A DNA stretch of 64,000 bases, from contig JADJZY010000034.1 of NCBI GenBank assembly GCA_016715505.1, forward strand, positions 310,001 to 374,000, written 5' to 3'. Position 1 is the stretch's first letter, and each line of letters begins with the position of its first letter. Below the pieces are notes generated by a model. The model was given only the letters and a program-made list of their open reading frames with translations, made no database searches and was not told the DNA's origin. Positions 9,901-18,663 of this stretch are shown piece after piece. Origin of the DNA: Bacteroidota bacterium (GTDB lineage Bacteria > Bacteroidota > Bacteroidia > Chitinophagales > Chitinophagaceae). The position numbers and the translations under genes were made by a program.

Positions 9901-10762
9901 TAAGGAATTTTTTAAGGAGCAGTTTGCCAAGCCGGTTGACAAATTTCAGGACCAGGAAACCAAAGACCATCTGCGAAAATTAGTCTACCCCTTTATGCTT
10001 CGCCGCACGAAGGAACAAGTTGCAGACGACTTACCGGATAAAACCGACATTACTTTGTATTGCGAAATGGGGCCTCAGCAAAGAGCCATTTATGAAGCGT
10101 ACAAAAACATGTACCGTTCACGAATTTTAGGAAGTATCGAACAGCAAGGGATTGAAAAATCGCAGTTTGCTATTTTACAAGGCTTGATGAAATTGCGTCA
10201 GATTTGTGATTCTCCGGCCATCCTGCGCGACGAACAGAAGTTCGATAACCACAGTGCAAAACTGGATGAACTGACCCGGGAACTAGAAGAAAATACCGGC
10301 GAACACAAAGTGCTCATCTTCTCACAATTTTTGGGGATGCTTGCCTTAATCCGGGAAAAGTTAAAGCAGCATCAAATTCCTTTTCAATATTTTGATGGCA
10401 GCTATACGGCTATTCAACGAGAGCAAGCCATCAATGAGTTTCAAAATAATCAGGCATGTCGTGTGTTCCTGATATCATTAAAAGCAGGTGGCATGGGATT
10501 AAACCTCACTGCCGCCGATTATGTTTACATTGTTGACCCATGGTGGAATCCGGCAGTGGAACAACAAGCCATAGATCGTACGCACCGAATTGGTCAGACA
10601 AAAAATATCTTTGCATACCGAATGATTTGTAAGGATACCGTAGAAGAAAAAATCATGTTACTGAAAGAGAAAAAAAATAGTTTAGTAAAAGACATCATCA
10701 GCAAAGATCAACATATGATCAAACAACTGACACGCGATGATGTCAGCTATTTGTTTAGTTAA
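6957..10762 (+). CDS. SNF2-family helicase with two SWIM zinc fingers (one frameshift)
   Basis: Two open segments, 6957-8534 and about 8522-10762, join into one protein of about 1270 residues. The shift lies in an A7 run at 8514-8520; one extra A restores the frame through NEWSQYL. The N-terminal half has a SWIM finger CQCPYNMGEICRH and a second, CTCEEHRHPLCPH. The C-terminal half is a complete SNF2 ATPase: DDMGLGKT (Walker A), DESQ (Walker B), SGTPMQN, RRTKEQ, and QAIDRTHRIGQ (motif VI). Such proteins are thought to remodel nucleic acid-protein complexes or displace RNA polymerase; the substrate is unknown. The start is uncertain: TTG 6957 follows no clear ribosome site. It is followed after 11 bases by a MarR gene. 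Confidence 0.85.
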
Positions 10763-10773
10763 ATGCCCTACCT

Positions 10774-11238
10774 ATGCCTAATAACATTGAACGACTGATT
10801 AAACAACGAATTCCATTTCAATCAGAGACCGTTAAAGCCCTGGTCGGATTTATGTATGTTTCCTATATCCTTCAGGATGCCCAGCAACAATACTTTAAGC
10901 CTTTTGGAATCACTTTACAGCAATACAATATTTTGAGAATTCTTCGTGGACAATTTCCTAAGGCTTCCAATATCAATCTGATTAAGGAAAGGATGATTGA
11001 CCGAATGAGTGATGTGTCGCGTATGATCGACCGATTGGTTAAACTGGAAATGGTTACCAAGGAAGCCAATACCCTCGACAAACGAAATGTGGATGTGGTG
11101 ATTACCGAAAAAGCACTCACTCTATTGACTGAAATTGACCAATTAGATTCCATGGAAAAACTCCCCATCGGCCATTTAACCCCTGATGAAATTCGTCAGT
11201 TAAATCAAGTCATTGACCGGATTTTAGAAAATTACTAG
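10774..11238 (+). CDS. MarR-family transcriptional regulator, copy 1
   Basis: The protein has 154 residues with a central winged helix: the QYNILRILRGQFP entry helix, the recognition region DRMSDVSRMIDRLVKLEMV, then the wing RNVDVVITEKALTLL. MarR proteins are dimeric DNA-binding regulators, often responding to small aromatic ligands. It starts 11 bases after the SNF2 gene and so is probably in the same transcript. The next gene is a clear paralogue. Confidence 0.88.
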   Translation: MPNNIERLIKQRIPFQSETVKALVGFMYVSYILQDAQQQYFKPFGITLQQYNILRILRGQFPKASNINLIKERMIDRMSDVSRMIDRLVKLEMVTKEANTLDKRNVDVVITEKALTLLTEIDQLDSMEKLPIGHLTPDEIRQLNQVIDRILENY

Positions 11239-11266
11239 GTGCTTATGACTGACCTGAAGAAAAAAG

Positions 11267-11298
11267 TTGTGTAAATTTTAATTGCTTTTTTACTTTTG
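11267..11298 (+). promoter_or_regulatory. Promoter TTG-N21-TACTTTTG before the second MarR gene
   Basis: TTG at 11267-11269 and a perfect TAnnTTTG box (TACTTTTG, 11291-11298) are 21 bases apart. The box ends seven bases before the ATG at 11306, so the leader is at most a few bases. The second MarR gene therefore seems to have its own promoter. Confidence 0.65.
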
Positions 11299-11305
11299 AA
11301 CTACC

Positions 11306-11779
11306 ATGTCATCCCAAAACCTCGAAACCCAAATCAAATTATCGCTCCCTTTTGTCAATGAATATTACAAAGGTGTTGTTGGCGTAATTGTCCTGGAAAG
11401 TATTTTTTCACAGCATCTTGACCAGTATCTCAGTCAATTTCGTTTAACCTATCAGCAATTTAATATTTTGCGTATCCTCAAAGGTCAATATCCCAATGAT
11501 ACGCAATTAAATTTGTTGAAAGATCGCATGCTCCACAAACAAAGTGATGTATCCCGCTTGGTGGATCGGCTGGTTGGAATGGAGTTGGTAGACAAAAAAA
11601 TCAACGAACTCAATAAAAGAAAATTATCTATCAAGTTGAGTGCCAAGGGATTAGAATTAATAAACCGCATTGACGTGAATGATCCTGCTTTTCAATCGCT
11701 CACATCTGCCTTGAACCGCAGTGAAATAGAGCAGTTCAATGATCTGGTTGGTAAAATGTTAGGAGTCAATCAAAGTTGA
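11306..11779 (+). CDS. MarR-family transcriptional regulator, copy 2
   Basis: A 157-residue paralogue of the preceding gene, sharing the layout QQFNILRILKGQYPN, then LLKDRMLHKQSDVSRLVDRLVGMELV and a wing with KRKLSIKLSAKGL. The two copies are clearly related but diverged, so the duplication is old. Unlike copy 1 it has its own promoter immediately upstream. Target genes and ligand are unknown. The exported protein downstream may belong to the same unit. Confidence 0.88.
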   Translation: MSSQNLETQIKLSLPFVNEYYKGVVGVIVLESIFSQHLDQYLSQFRLTYQQFNILRILKGQYPNDTQLNLLKDRMLHKQSDVSRLVDRLVGMELVDKKINELNKRKLSIKLSAKGLELINRIDVNDPAFQSLTSALNRSEIEQFNDLVGKMLGVNQS

Positions 11780-11879
11780 TTGAGCGCCGATCGTTCTATG
11801 CTCCCGGATTCCATTTTCATCCATTTGATTTAAATAATTCTCGGTTGAGTGTGTATCATTGTTATTGAAAAAGATACAC

Positions 11880-12425
11880 ATGCTACCTACTTACAACAGG
11901 CAATGGATCCTGCCATCAGGAGCTAAAAAATTGCTGATTCCATTTGTGCTCACTTCTATTTTGTGCTTATTCTTCGGCAGTGGTAAAAGATCCAATGCAT
12001 TGGGCAAAATCGATGAAGACCAAACTCAACGTAAAGCGACCGAACTCATTTCCGGTCATAAAAAAAGTGGGTTTGTCACGTATAAAAGTGGTCAAATTTT
12101 AGCGCGGCAAAATGAAGAATTCCCACTCTACGTTCATCTCATTGCCGGAAGATGGTATCATTTTGTAATAGTAGGAAATCCGGATGCCAAAAAAATTAGT
12201 CTTCGACTTGGTTTACCCGGACTCGGCGATTTTATTACTGATCGTTTTAAGCCCGAGCAAACCAATGAATATTGGACGGAATTTTCATTTGTTTGCCCCC
12301 AAAGTGGGCATTATTTGCTCACCTTAAATCAAAAAGGTTTGCATCCTATGGCTGCTCATATTGCGATTTTGCAAAAACCGCATCAGATTCAGGGGCAACC
12401 GATAACCTATCAAATGCATCGATAA
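11880..12425 (+). CDS. Exported hypothetical protein
   Basis: A protein of about 181 residues beginning MLPTYNRQWILPSG, with a hydrophobic segment (LLIPFVLTSILCLFFG) resembling an uncleaved anchor or late signal. The rest looks beta-rich (YVHLIAGRWYHFVIVGNP, HYLLTLNQKG), resembling a small beta-sandwich. I do not recognise the family. ATG 11880 is preferred to the in-frame TTG at 11859. Confidence 0.6.
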   Translation: MLPTYNRQWILPSGAKKLLIPFVLTSILCLFFGSGKRSNALGKIDEDQTQRKATELISGHKKSGFVTYKSGQILARQNEEFPLYVHLIAGRWYHFVIVGNPDAKKISLRLGLPGLGDFITDRFKPEQTNEYWTEFSFVCPQSGHYLLTLNQKGLHPMAAHIAILQKPHQIQGQPITYQMHR

Positions 12426-12458
12426 ATCTTTCTGGAATGACTAAGCGCCAAAAAATGC

Positions 12459-12483
12459 AAAAAAAATCCCGAACGAATCGGGA
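12459..12483 (-). terminator. Rho-independent terminator for the DUF4412 gene
   Basis: Read on the minus strand, TCCCGA-TTCGT-TCGGGA forms a six-base stem with a five-base loop, followed at once by eight Ts (12466-12459). It lies about 60 bases after the stop at 12544, between two convergent genes. Confidence 0.75.
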
Positions 12484-12543
12484 CTCCCTCATAGGTTGGT
12501 TTTAAGGGTATGGTTGATTGATGTTTTATCTTATCTCCTGAGT

Positions 12544-13440
12544 TTATCGACTTTCTTCTTTGTAGTTGTTCCACATATCTCTCATCGAAGGCATTTGCTG
12601 AATTTCATAACCAGCAGTTGAAAACATGGCCTCCGGAGCAGTATTGCTGAAATCGGTATAAGTCATAATACTTTCTTCCATTCTGCTTTGTTTAGGAATA
12701 ATATGGGTTTGAATACAAACACCTCCTTGTAATTTTTGATAATAGGCTGTGCTTGGCGCCCCTTTCGAGCCATTCAATGCATTGGCCATTGCAAAGGAAA
12801 AATCGCGGGCATTGACTGGTAAACGATCATTGGTCACCCACATAAATGCGGTGTACTGTGGATGTTCGTAAATATATTTTCGGCATTTATACCCATTGAT
12901 GGTTTTGTACTCATCGGTCACTTTAATTTCGACCTTACCTTCTTCAATCATTTCATTCTCTTTATTCGCAACACCTCTCGCCATACTGGTCATGAGTTTC
13001 ATATCCATCTCCATTCCGGTTTTTCGTCCTTTTCGATCGGTAGTAAGGGTTACCGCCTTTCCGGATTTAAAATTGGTGATGATGCGGGTTTCTTCTTTGG
13101 AATCCGGTTTGGCCTCCATGCGCATGGCGCAATCAAATTGTTTAAAAGCAAAATACATCGTTGTATTGTTCTTCGGCTTTTCGGGATATTCCACGGTCAT
13201 CTTATATGATACCGTAGGAAACGGTTTTACACCCGCACGAAATTCTGCATCCAGTTCATCCATCCTGTCCAATCTTTCATCTACAGCTTTCTCCCCTTTT
13301 TGACGATCGTCGCTGTATTTGTCTTCCATCTTCCGCTCCACATCCTTTTCCACCTGACGACGTATCACACCGCGCTGCGACCAGGTTTGACTTTGAATCA
13401 GCAGGCTAAGGCTAAATAAAAATAAAAATCTGAGTTTCAT
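12544..13440 (-). CDS. Secreted DUF4412-like protein
   Basis: A protein of about 298 residues with signal peptide MKLRFLFLFSLSLLIQSQTWSQ. A charged linker of Arg/Lys/Glu/Asp follows (VEKDVERKMEDKYSDD), then a beta-rich domain with VSYKMTVEYP, an MRMEA strand and YKTINGYKCRKYIYEH. This INGYKCRKY core is typical of DUF4412/GLPGLI-like periplasmic or outer-membrane-associated proteins of Bacteroidota, whose function is unknown. Start 13440 is chosen because the signal peptide begins there; a further in-frame ATG at 13461 adds an unlikely preface. Confidence 0.75.
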   Translation of the reverse strand: MKLRFLFLFSLSLLIQSQTWSQRGVIRRQVEKDVERKMEDKYSDDRQKGEKAVDERLDRMDELDAEFRAGVKPFPTVSYKMTVEYPEKPKNNTTMYFAFKQFDCAMRMEAKPDSKEETRIITNFKSGKAVTLTTDRKGRKTGMEMDMKLMTSMARGVANKENEMIEEGKVEIKVTDEYKTINGYKCRKYIYEHPQYTAFMWVTNDRLPVNARDFSFAMANALNGSKGAPSTAYYQKLQGGVCIQTHIIPKQSRMEESIMTYTDFSNTAPEAMFSTAGYEIQQMPSMRDMWNNYKEESR

Positions 13441-13569
13441 TCCTGATGTATTGTGACACAAAAGTGCAACATTTCAAACGAGGAGAAAGAATGATTTAGA
13501 ATTTGGCGGGTTTGAGTGAGTAAATGGTCAAAATTCCGAGAATTCGGTAAAAACCCATGCCTTGTATTC

Positions 13570-13845
13570 CTATTTATCGACAGGAGCAGACATCACCATT
13601 TGGTAAAATTGTTTCATTTCCCCACTCAAGGTTTCAATGTCCATCGTAACTGAAGGTAAAATATCAATCAACGCATTGATCCTTCCTTCCAGGGTGAGAA
13701 ACTTATTAATAACCGCAATACGCCTGTCCTGCAAAATACAGTATCCGCTATGGAAATTACCTTTTTCAAAACGAATGGTATAGCCCATTTCGTCATAAAG
13801 CTCTTCAAATTTCTTCAGGGTGGCAGGGGTATATTTTATACTCAT
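13570..13845 (-). CDS. Conserved small Bacteroidota protein of unknown function
   Basis: A soluble 91-residue protein with the pattern LYDEMGYTIRFEKGNFHSGY, a strand (VINKF) and TLEGRINALIDIL. I recognise this as a type of small protein common next to housekeeping genes in Bacteroidota, but no function is known to me. It is divergent from the OMP gene; their starts are 11 bases apart, so the regulatory regions overlap the coding starts. Confidence 0.75.
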   Translation of the reverse strand: MSIKYTPATLKKFEELYDEMGYTIRFEKGNFHSGYCILQDRRIAVINKFLTLEGRINALIDILPSVTMDIETLSGEMKQFYQMVMSAPVDK

Positions 13846-13852
13846 ATATTTG
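13845..13852 (+). promoter_or_regulatory. TATATTTG -7 box, four bases from the OMP start
   Basis: There is a perfect TAnnTTTG match, and four bases (cgtc) separate it from the ATG at 13857. No TTG lies at the expected distance upstream. If used, the transcript would begin at or next to the A of the ATG. Confidence 0.5.
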
Positions 13853-13856
13853 CGTC

Positions 13857-14531
13857 ATGAAACTTTCGTTCCAAAAAGCTAAATTAGCAATAACCCGCTT
13901 CTCCGCATGGACTCTTATTCTGAACTTATTCACAATCTGTGCGTATTCGCAGGACGACGACGACCGGACCTTTTTTGGCGGACTTACAGCTGGCGGCAAT
14001 TTTACCCAGGTTGATGGAGATAATTTTGCCGGGTATAATAAGGTGGGGCTCAATGCCGGTGTGGTGGTTTTTGCAAGATTGGGAGAGCAGCTTGCTGCAG
14101 GTATGGAATTACTATATGCCCAAAAAGGAAGCCGATCCAATAAAGCCAAAGTTGCCAACGACCGGAGTACCGTATTGGTCGACTATCGTATTCGCTTAAA
14201 TTATGCCGAAGTTCCGCTTACCATCAACTATTTTGACAAGAAAAAAAATCATATCGGCGGTGGATTTGCATATGGGCAACTTTTCAGAAGCCGAGAAACC
14301 TACAAAGATGGCAATGGCGCTGTTTATGAACAGGATGCCAAGTTGTTTCCTTTTCGCAAATTCGATTTAAGTCTTGTATTGCAGGGCACAGCCCACGTTT
14401 GGAAAGGATTTTACTTGAATTTGCGTTTTCAATATTCACTCCTCTCCGTTCGAAACGCCCACAATTACCTGACCGGAAGAGCTGAACAATTCAATAATCT
14501 TTGGTGCACACGCATCATGTACATTTTTTAA
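13857..14531 (+). CDS. PorT-like outer-membrane beta-barrel protein
   Basis: A 224-residue protein with a long signal peptide ending FTICAYSQ, then alternating beta strands: FFGGLTAGGNFTQVDGD, AGVVVFARLGEQLAAGMELLYAQKG, YRIRLNYAEVPLTINYF, GGGFAYGQLF and a terminal aromatic strand ending MYIF. This is the layout of the PorT/OMP-b-brl family of small eight-stranded barrels. Function of this member is unknown. The cca gene follows after 17 bases, so both are probably co-transcribed. Confidence 0.8.
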   Translation: MKLSFQKAKLAITRFSAWTLILNLFTICAYSQDDDDRTFFGGLTAGGNFTQVDGDNFAGYNKVGLNAGVVVFARLGEQLAAGMELLYAQKGSRSNKAKVANDRSTVLVDYRIRLNYAEVPLTINYFDKKKNHIGGGFAYGQLFRSRETYKDGNGAVYEQDAKLFPFRKFDLSLVLQGTAHVWKGFYLNLRFQYSLLSVRNAHNYLTGRAEQFNNLWCTRIMYIF

Positions 14532-14548
14532 ATGCCGGATTTGCCGAT

Positions 14549-15961
14549 ATGGATATTGTTTGTAACAGTGATGAATTAAACATCCTGCAAAAAATTGCAC
14601 AAGCTGCAACTGAATTAAATTACCCAACTTACCTCATTGGAGGATTCGTGCGTGATCGCATTTTGAATCGCCCTTGCAAGGATATTGATGTAGTTTGCAT
14701 TGGGGATGGGATTGAATTGGCAAAAGCCAGTGCTCAGTTATTGGGGGCTGGCAAAGTGAATTATTTTAAGAATTTCGGAACCGCGCAATTCCGGTTGGGC
14801 GATTTAGATATTGAATTTGTTGGCGCTCGAAAAGAGTCGTACCGCGAGAATAGCCGTAACCCCAGTGTGGAACCAGGCACCCTGGAAGATGATCAACGCC
14901 GCCGCGATTTAAGTATTAATGCGTTGGCAATTAGTTTAAATGAAGCCGATTTCGGTACCCTCTTGGATCCTTTTCAAGGCATGGATGATCTTCAGCATGG
15001 CATTTTACGAACTCCTCTTGAACCCGAAAAAACCTTTTCTGATGACCCCTTGAGGATGTTAAGAGCGATTCGTTTTGCTGCTCAACTCCAGTTTCAGATT
15101 GCACCATCCACTTATGAAGCCATTTGCCAGCAATCGGCGCGTATCGAAATTATTTCCAAAGAGCGCATCGCCGAAGAGCTTCATAAAATTCTTCTCAGCA
15201 CAAAACCTTCGGTTGGTTTTGATTTGTTATTCAGATCGGGCTTGTTAAAAAGAATTTTCCCTCAACTGCATGATTTATCCGGTGCTGAATACATTGACGG
15301 AAAGGGCCATAAAGATAATTTTTACCATACCATTCAGGTGCTTGATCAGATTTGTCCGCATACGGATGACCTCTGGCTCCGCTGGGCAGCACTTTTGCAT
15401 GATATTGGCAAACCTGCCACCAAACAATTTGAACCCGGCAATGGCTGGACTTTCCATGGCCATGAATGGGTTGGTGCTCAGATGGTTCCGGGCATTTTTA
15501 AGATGCTCAAAATGCCTCAGAATGAAAAGATGAAGTATGTGCAAAAATTGGTTTTATTACATTTACGTCCGATCAGTCTGACCAAAGAAAACATCTCAGA
15601 TAGCGCTGTTCGTCGTTTATTATTCGATGCCGGCGAAGACATTGACGACCTCATGAAGTTGTGTCAGGCAGATATTACTTCAAAGAATCAGGCCAAAGTA
15701 AACCGCTTCCGCGAGAATTTTCAAATGGTGGTTGAACGTATGAAAGAAGTAGAGGAAAAAGATCATATTCGTAACTGGCAACCGCCCATTACCGGCGAAT
15801 TAATTATGGAAATATTTGGTTTACCCCCTTCCAAAACTGTGGGTATGATCAAGGATGCCGTGCGAGAAGCGATATTGGATGGTGCCATTGGCAACGACTA
15901 CGATTCAGCCTTTGCTTTTATGATCGCTAAAGCAAAAGAGTTAAATGTTGAACCGATTTAG
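14549..15961 (+). CDS. cca: CCA tRNA nucleotidyltransferase with HD domain
   Basis: A 470-residue class II nucleotidyltransferase that adds or repairs the 3' CCA of tRNAs. The N-terminal catalytic head shows LIGGFVRD and KDIDVV (the DxD metal site), then RRDLSINALA and DPLRMLRAIRFAAQL (the nucleotide-recognition helices). A C-terminal HD domain carries LLHDIGKP. ATG 14549 fits the family's usual N-terminus; an upstream in-frame GTG at 14501 overlaps the OMP gene. The tRNA in this window encodes no CCA, so the enzyme is needed. Confidence 0.95.
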   Translation: MDIVCNSDELNILQKIAQAATELNYPTYLIGGFVRDRILNRPCKDIDVVCIGDGIELAKASAQLLGAGKVNYFKNFGTAQFRLGDLDIEFVGARKESYRENSRNPSVEPGTLEDDQRRRDLSINALAISLNEADFGTLLDPFQGMDDLQHGILRTPLEPEKTFSDDPLRMLRAIRFAAQLQFQIAPSTYEAICQQSARIEIISKERIAEELHKILLSTKPSVGFDLLFRSGLLKRIFPQLHDLSGAEYIDGKGHKDNFYHTIQVLDQICPHTDDLWLRWAALLHDIGKPATKQFEPGNGWTFHGHEWVGAQMVPGIFKMLKMPQNEKMKYVQKLVLLHLRPISLTKENISDSAVRRLLFDAGEDIDDLMKLCQADITSKNQAKVNRFRENFQMVVERMKEVEEKDHIRNWQPPITGELIMEIFGLPPSKTVGMIKDAVREAILDGAIGNDYDSAFAFMIAKAKELNVEPI

Positions 15962-15991
15962 TAAGTTTGTCTCTAACGTAAAACAAGTCAC

Positions 15992-16564
15992 ATGTCATTG
16001 ATCAAATTCAGAATCAGTTGGGAAGAAGATGATGCCTCTTTCAGAGATATGGAAATTTTATCCTCACAGTCATTTTTTGAACTCCATGAAGGTATCAAAA
16101 AACACTTTCAGCTTCCTGCCGAGATGGAAGCTTCTATTTATGTCAGTGATGACCGATGGATACGTGGCCGCGAAATTTCTTCGACCGTCGAAAAAAATCT
16201 GCGGGATGCCCCTGCTTTAAGCATGAAGAAAACAGCAGTCGGAGCTTTAATGCTCAATCCGGATCAGAAATTTGTTTATCAGTGCGTGCATGCCAAATCC
16301 TGGGTGTTTTTACTGGACACCCTGACACTCCTGCCTGACCCAAGTATTTTGAGAGAGTACCCCATTTGTGTTAAATCCGAAGGTATTTCTCCGAGTCAGC
16401 TCGGACTCATTCCAACAGAAAAAGATAGTGTGGTTGAAATTGAAGAACGATACGATTTGGCAAGCAGGGATGGCTTTGGTGATGAAGGCGATGATGAAGA
16501 CCTCGGTCTTTCGGAAGATGCAGAAGAAGGCATGGACTCTTCAGAAATCAGTGAAGATTTTTAA
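15992..16564 (+). CDS. pRiA4b ORF-3-like protein with acidic tail
   Basis: A 190-residue protein. The N-terminal ubiquitin-like part (FRISWEEDDASFRDMEI, SQSFFELHEGI) and the phrase YVSDDRWIRGREIS match the plasmid pRiA4b ORF-3 family, known as a passenger of some transposons but also a chromosomal stand-alone gene in Bacteroidota. The last 40 residues are strongly acidic (EGDDEDLGLSEDAEEGMD). No transposase is nearby. It lies between cca and miaA, which may hint at a link to tRNA processing, but that rests on position only. A TAAGTTTG box lies at 15962-15969. Confidence 0.75.
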   Translation: MSLIKFRISWEEDDASFRDMEILSSQSFFELHEGIKKHFQLPAEMEASIYVSDDRWIRGREISSTVEKNLRDAPALSMKKTAVGALMLNPDQKFVYQCVHAKSWVFLLDTLTLLPDPSILREYPICVKSEGISPSQLGLIPTEKDSVVEIEERYDLASRDGFGDEGDDEDLGLSEDAEEGMDSSEISEDF

Positions 16565-16574
16565 TTTCCATTCC

Positions 16575-17465
16575 TTGAAAACCCTTATCGTTATTGGCGG
16601 ACCAACAGGAAGCGGCAAAACGGCACTGGCCATAGAAATTGCCGCTGCACTTCAAACCGAAATCCTTTCAGCAGATAGCCGACAATGTTACCGGGAAATG
16701 AATATCGGCGTAGCTCGCCCCTCTTCAGAACAACTGGAAACCATACCACATCATTTTATTGCCAGCCATTCTATTCAGGATGAAATGAATGCCGCCTCTT
16801 TTGAAAAATATGGTCTGAATATTTTAAATCAAATTTTTGAGAAAAACGATTACGCTGTGGTATGTGGCGGTACCGGTTTATATATCAAAGCATTGTTGGA
16901 AGGATTGGACGAAATGCCGCCTATTGATCCACTGATTCGACAACAATGTCGCGATGAATATCATGAAAAAGGAATCCAATGGTTACAAGAGCAGGTAAAA
17001 GACTGCGATCCGGAAATATACGACCGCATGGATATCCACAACCACGTTCGATTATTACGGGCACTTGAATTCTATCTAAGCCATCGGCAAACCCTTTCTT
17101 CCTATCAACAAGCGACTATAAAATCACGCCCCTTTCGAGCCATTTGTTTCTATACAAATCCGGATAGAAGCACCTTGTACCAACAAATCAATCAGCGAGT
17201 TTTGCAAATGATGGATTCAGGATTGGAAGCAGAAGTTTATGCCCTGCGGAACTTTTCAAGCTTCCAGGCCCTGCAGACCGTAGGGTATAAAGAATGTTTT
17301 TCGTATTTCAACGGACTGATTACCAAAGAAGAATGCATAGCAGAAATACAACAACACACCCGAAACTATGCCAAACGACAAATTACCTGGTTTAAACAGC
17401 AAGATGCCTTTATTCCTATCCTTTCTGCTGTACAGATTCTGGAGCAGATTAAAAATCTCCTCTGA
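16575..17465 (+). CDS. miaA: tRNA dimethylallyltransferase
   Basis: MiaA transfers an isopentenyl group to N6 of A37 in tRNAs that read UNN codons. With TTG 16575 as start the protein has 296 residues. The P-loop GPTGSGKT is at residues 9-16, followed by SADSRQCYREMNIG (the DSRQ substrate loop), FEKYGLNILNQI, GGTGLYIKALLEG and a C-terminal TVGYKECFSYFNG then RQITWFKQQ. All are standard MiaA features. GTG 16551, overlapping the previous gene, is an alternative start; no in-frame ATG is close. Confidence 0.93.
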   Translation: MKTLIVIGGPTGSGKTALAIEIAAALQTEILSADSRQCYREMNIGVARPSSEQLETIPHHFIASHSIQDEMNAASFEKYGLNILNQIFEKNDYAVVCGGTGLYIKALLEGLDEMPPIDPLIRQQCRDEYHEKGIQWLQEQVKDCDPEIYDRMDIHNHVRLLRALEFYLSHRQTLSSYQQATIKSRPFRAICFYTNPDRSTLYQQINQRVLQMMDSGLEAEVYALRNFSSFQALQTVGYKECFSYFNGLITKEECIAEIQQHTRNYAKRQITWFKQQDAFIPILSAVQILEQIKNLL

Positions 17466-17585
17466 ACAGGCCTGTGAAAAGAATGTGGATGTTCAGAGAA
17501 ATGAAGTCTGAAATGAGAAAGCATCAAAGGAATTGTTGTATTTTTACCCGATTGCTGAACCTCATCAGAACACCCTAAATCCAAT

Positions 17586-18518
17586 ATGGAAACCAGCCCT
17601 AAAAAAGATGTTTATGAATTGATTGCGGAATTGGTGAATACTTCCGAAGAATTGCACAACAAGGATGTGGAAGTGGTTTTATCAGCACCTGAAAGCAATG
17701 AACCAGAGGTCCCGGTAATTCCAGAAGAAGCACCTGTTACAAGCCCAGCGCCCAAAGAAGAACCTCAAAAACAATCCGGAACGGGGAATATTCGGATTTT
17801 GGACAAAGGATTTGTGAACCTGACCCGCATGGTTCAGGAACAAAAAGAACTTATTTCGCAACTCACCGATAAGATTCATGAATTTGAAACTGAAGTTGAA
17901 AAAGAAGGAATTCAGAAACAAAAACAACCGATAGATATTGAGGATTTAAAAGCAGAAATACAGGAATTTGCAACCCGTCAAAATGGACAATTTCATTTAC
18001 GGATAAAAACAACCGAAGACCTCATTCTCACCCAATTACAATTATTGAATAGTCGGGATCAACACCGTGAACAAGCTTATCTTCCGAATTGGCTCATGTG
18101 GGTTAATTTGGCTTTTCTGGGGCTTGTCAGTATTTTATTAAGCGTGGTTTTGTACAACCAATATCAGATTCAAAATCGACAAAATTTAATCCCGCTTCCA
18201 TCTCAGGCCGAGGAAAATCAAAAACCTGCTGCCCCCGCCTTGAGTGATATGCAATTCCCAACGGAATCTTTACAGGAAGGCAGTCAGTCTGATGAGATCG
18301 TAACATCTGTAGCCGGTCCGGACGAGAAAGAGGTCGTACAGAACGTTCAAACGACTCCTATAAAAAATGTTATCGCGCAGAGCAATCAAACTGAAAAAAC
18401 AAGTGTTCCTGCAGTTGCTTCGAATAATAAAATTGTTCCAGTCGTGAGCAATGAGAATAAACTCAGCCGAAACGACAGTGCCAAAAATGTGAGTGATGTG
18501 GTTTTTGATGAAGACTAA
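17586..18518 (+). CDS. Single-pass membrane protein with coiled coil
   Basis: A 310-residue protein. The N-terminal 80 residues are acidic and Pro-rich. A predicted coiled coil follows (LTRMVQEQKELISQLTDKIHEFETEVEK). One transmembrane helix (WLMWVNLAFLGLVSILLSVVLY, around residue 175) leads to a low-complexity Asn/Val/Ser tail. I do not recognise the family. Topology suggests a cytoplasmic coiled coil anchored in the inner membrane. Confidence 0.65.
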   Translation: METSPKKDVYELIAELVNTSEELHNKDVEVVLSAPESNEPEVPVIPEEAPVTSPAPKEEPQKQSGTGNIRILDKGFVNLTRMVQEQKELISQLTDKIHEFETEVEKEGIQKQKQPIDIEDLKAEIQEFATRQNGQFHLRIKTTEDLILTQLQLLNSRDQHREQAYLPNWLMWVNLAFLGLVSILLSVVLYNQYQIQNRQNLIPLPSQAEENQKPAAPALSDMQFPTESLQEGSQSDEIVTSVAGPDEKEVVQNVQTTPIKNVIAQSNQTEKTSVPAVASNNKIVPVVSNENKLSRNDSAKNVSDVVFDED

Positions 18519-18663
18519 CATGACATTTTCCCTCAAAGAAGAAATTGGACTGCCATCACAGTTCAGACAACGCCGTTCTCCTATAGCTTTAATATCAAAT
18601 CAGATTTTTTTCCCTACAAATAATCGACTCCAAACGAAACATTTCAAAGCAGGGATTTACTGG

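Noticed and set aside
15992..16564. Insertion sequence remnant suggested by the pRiA4b ORF-3-like gene
   Set aside because: No transposase, terminal inverted repeats or target duplication are visible nearby.
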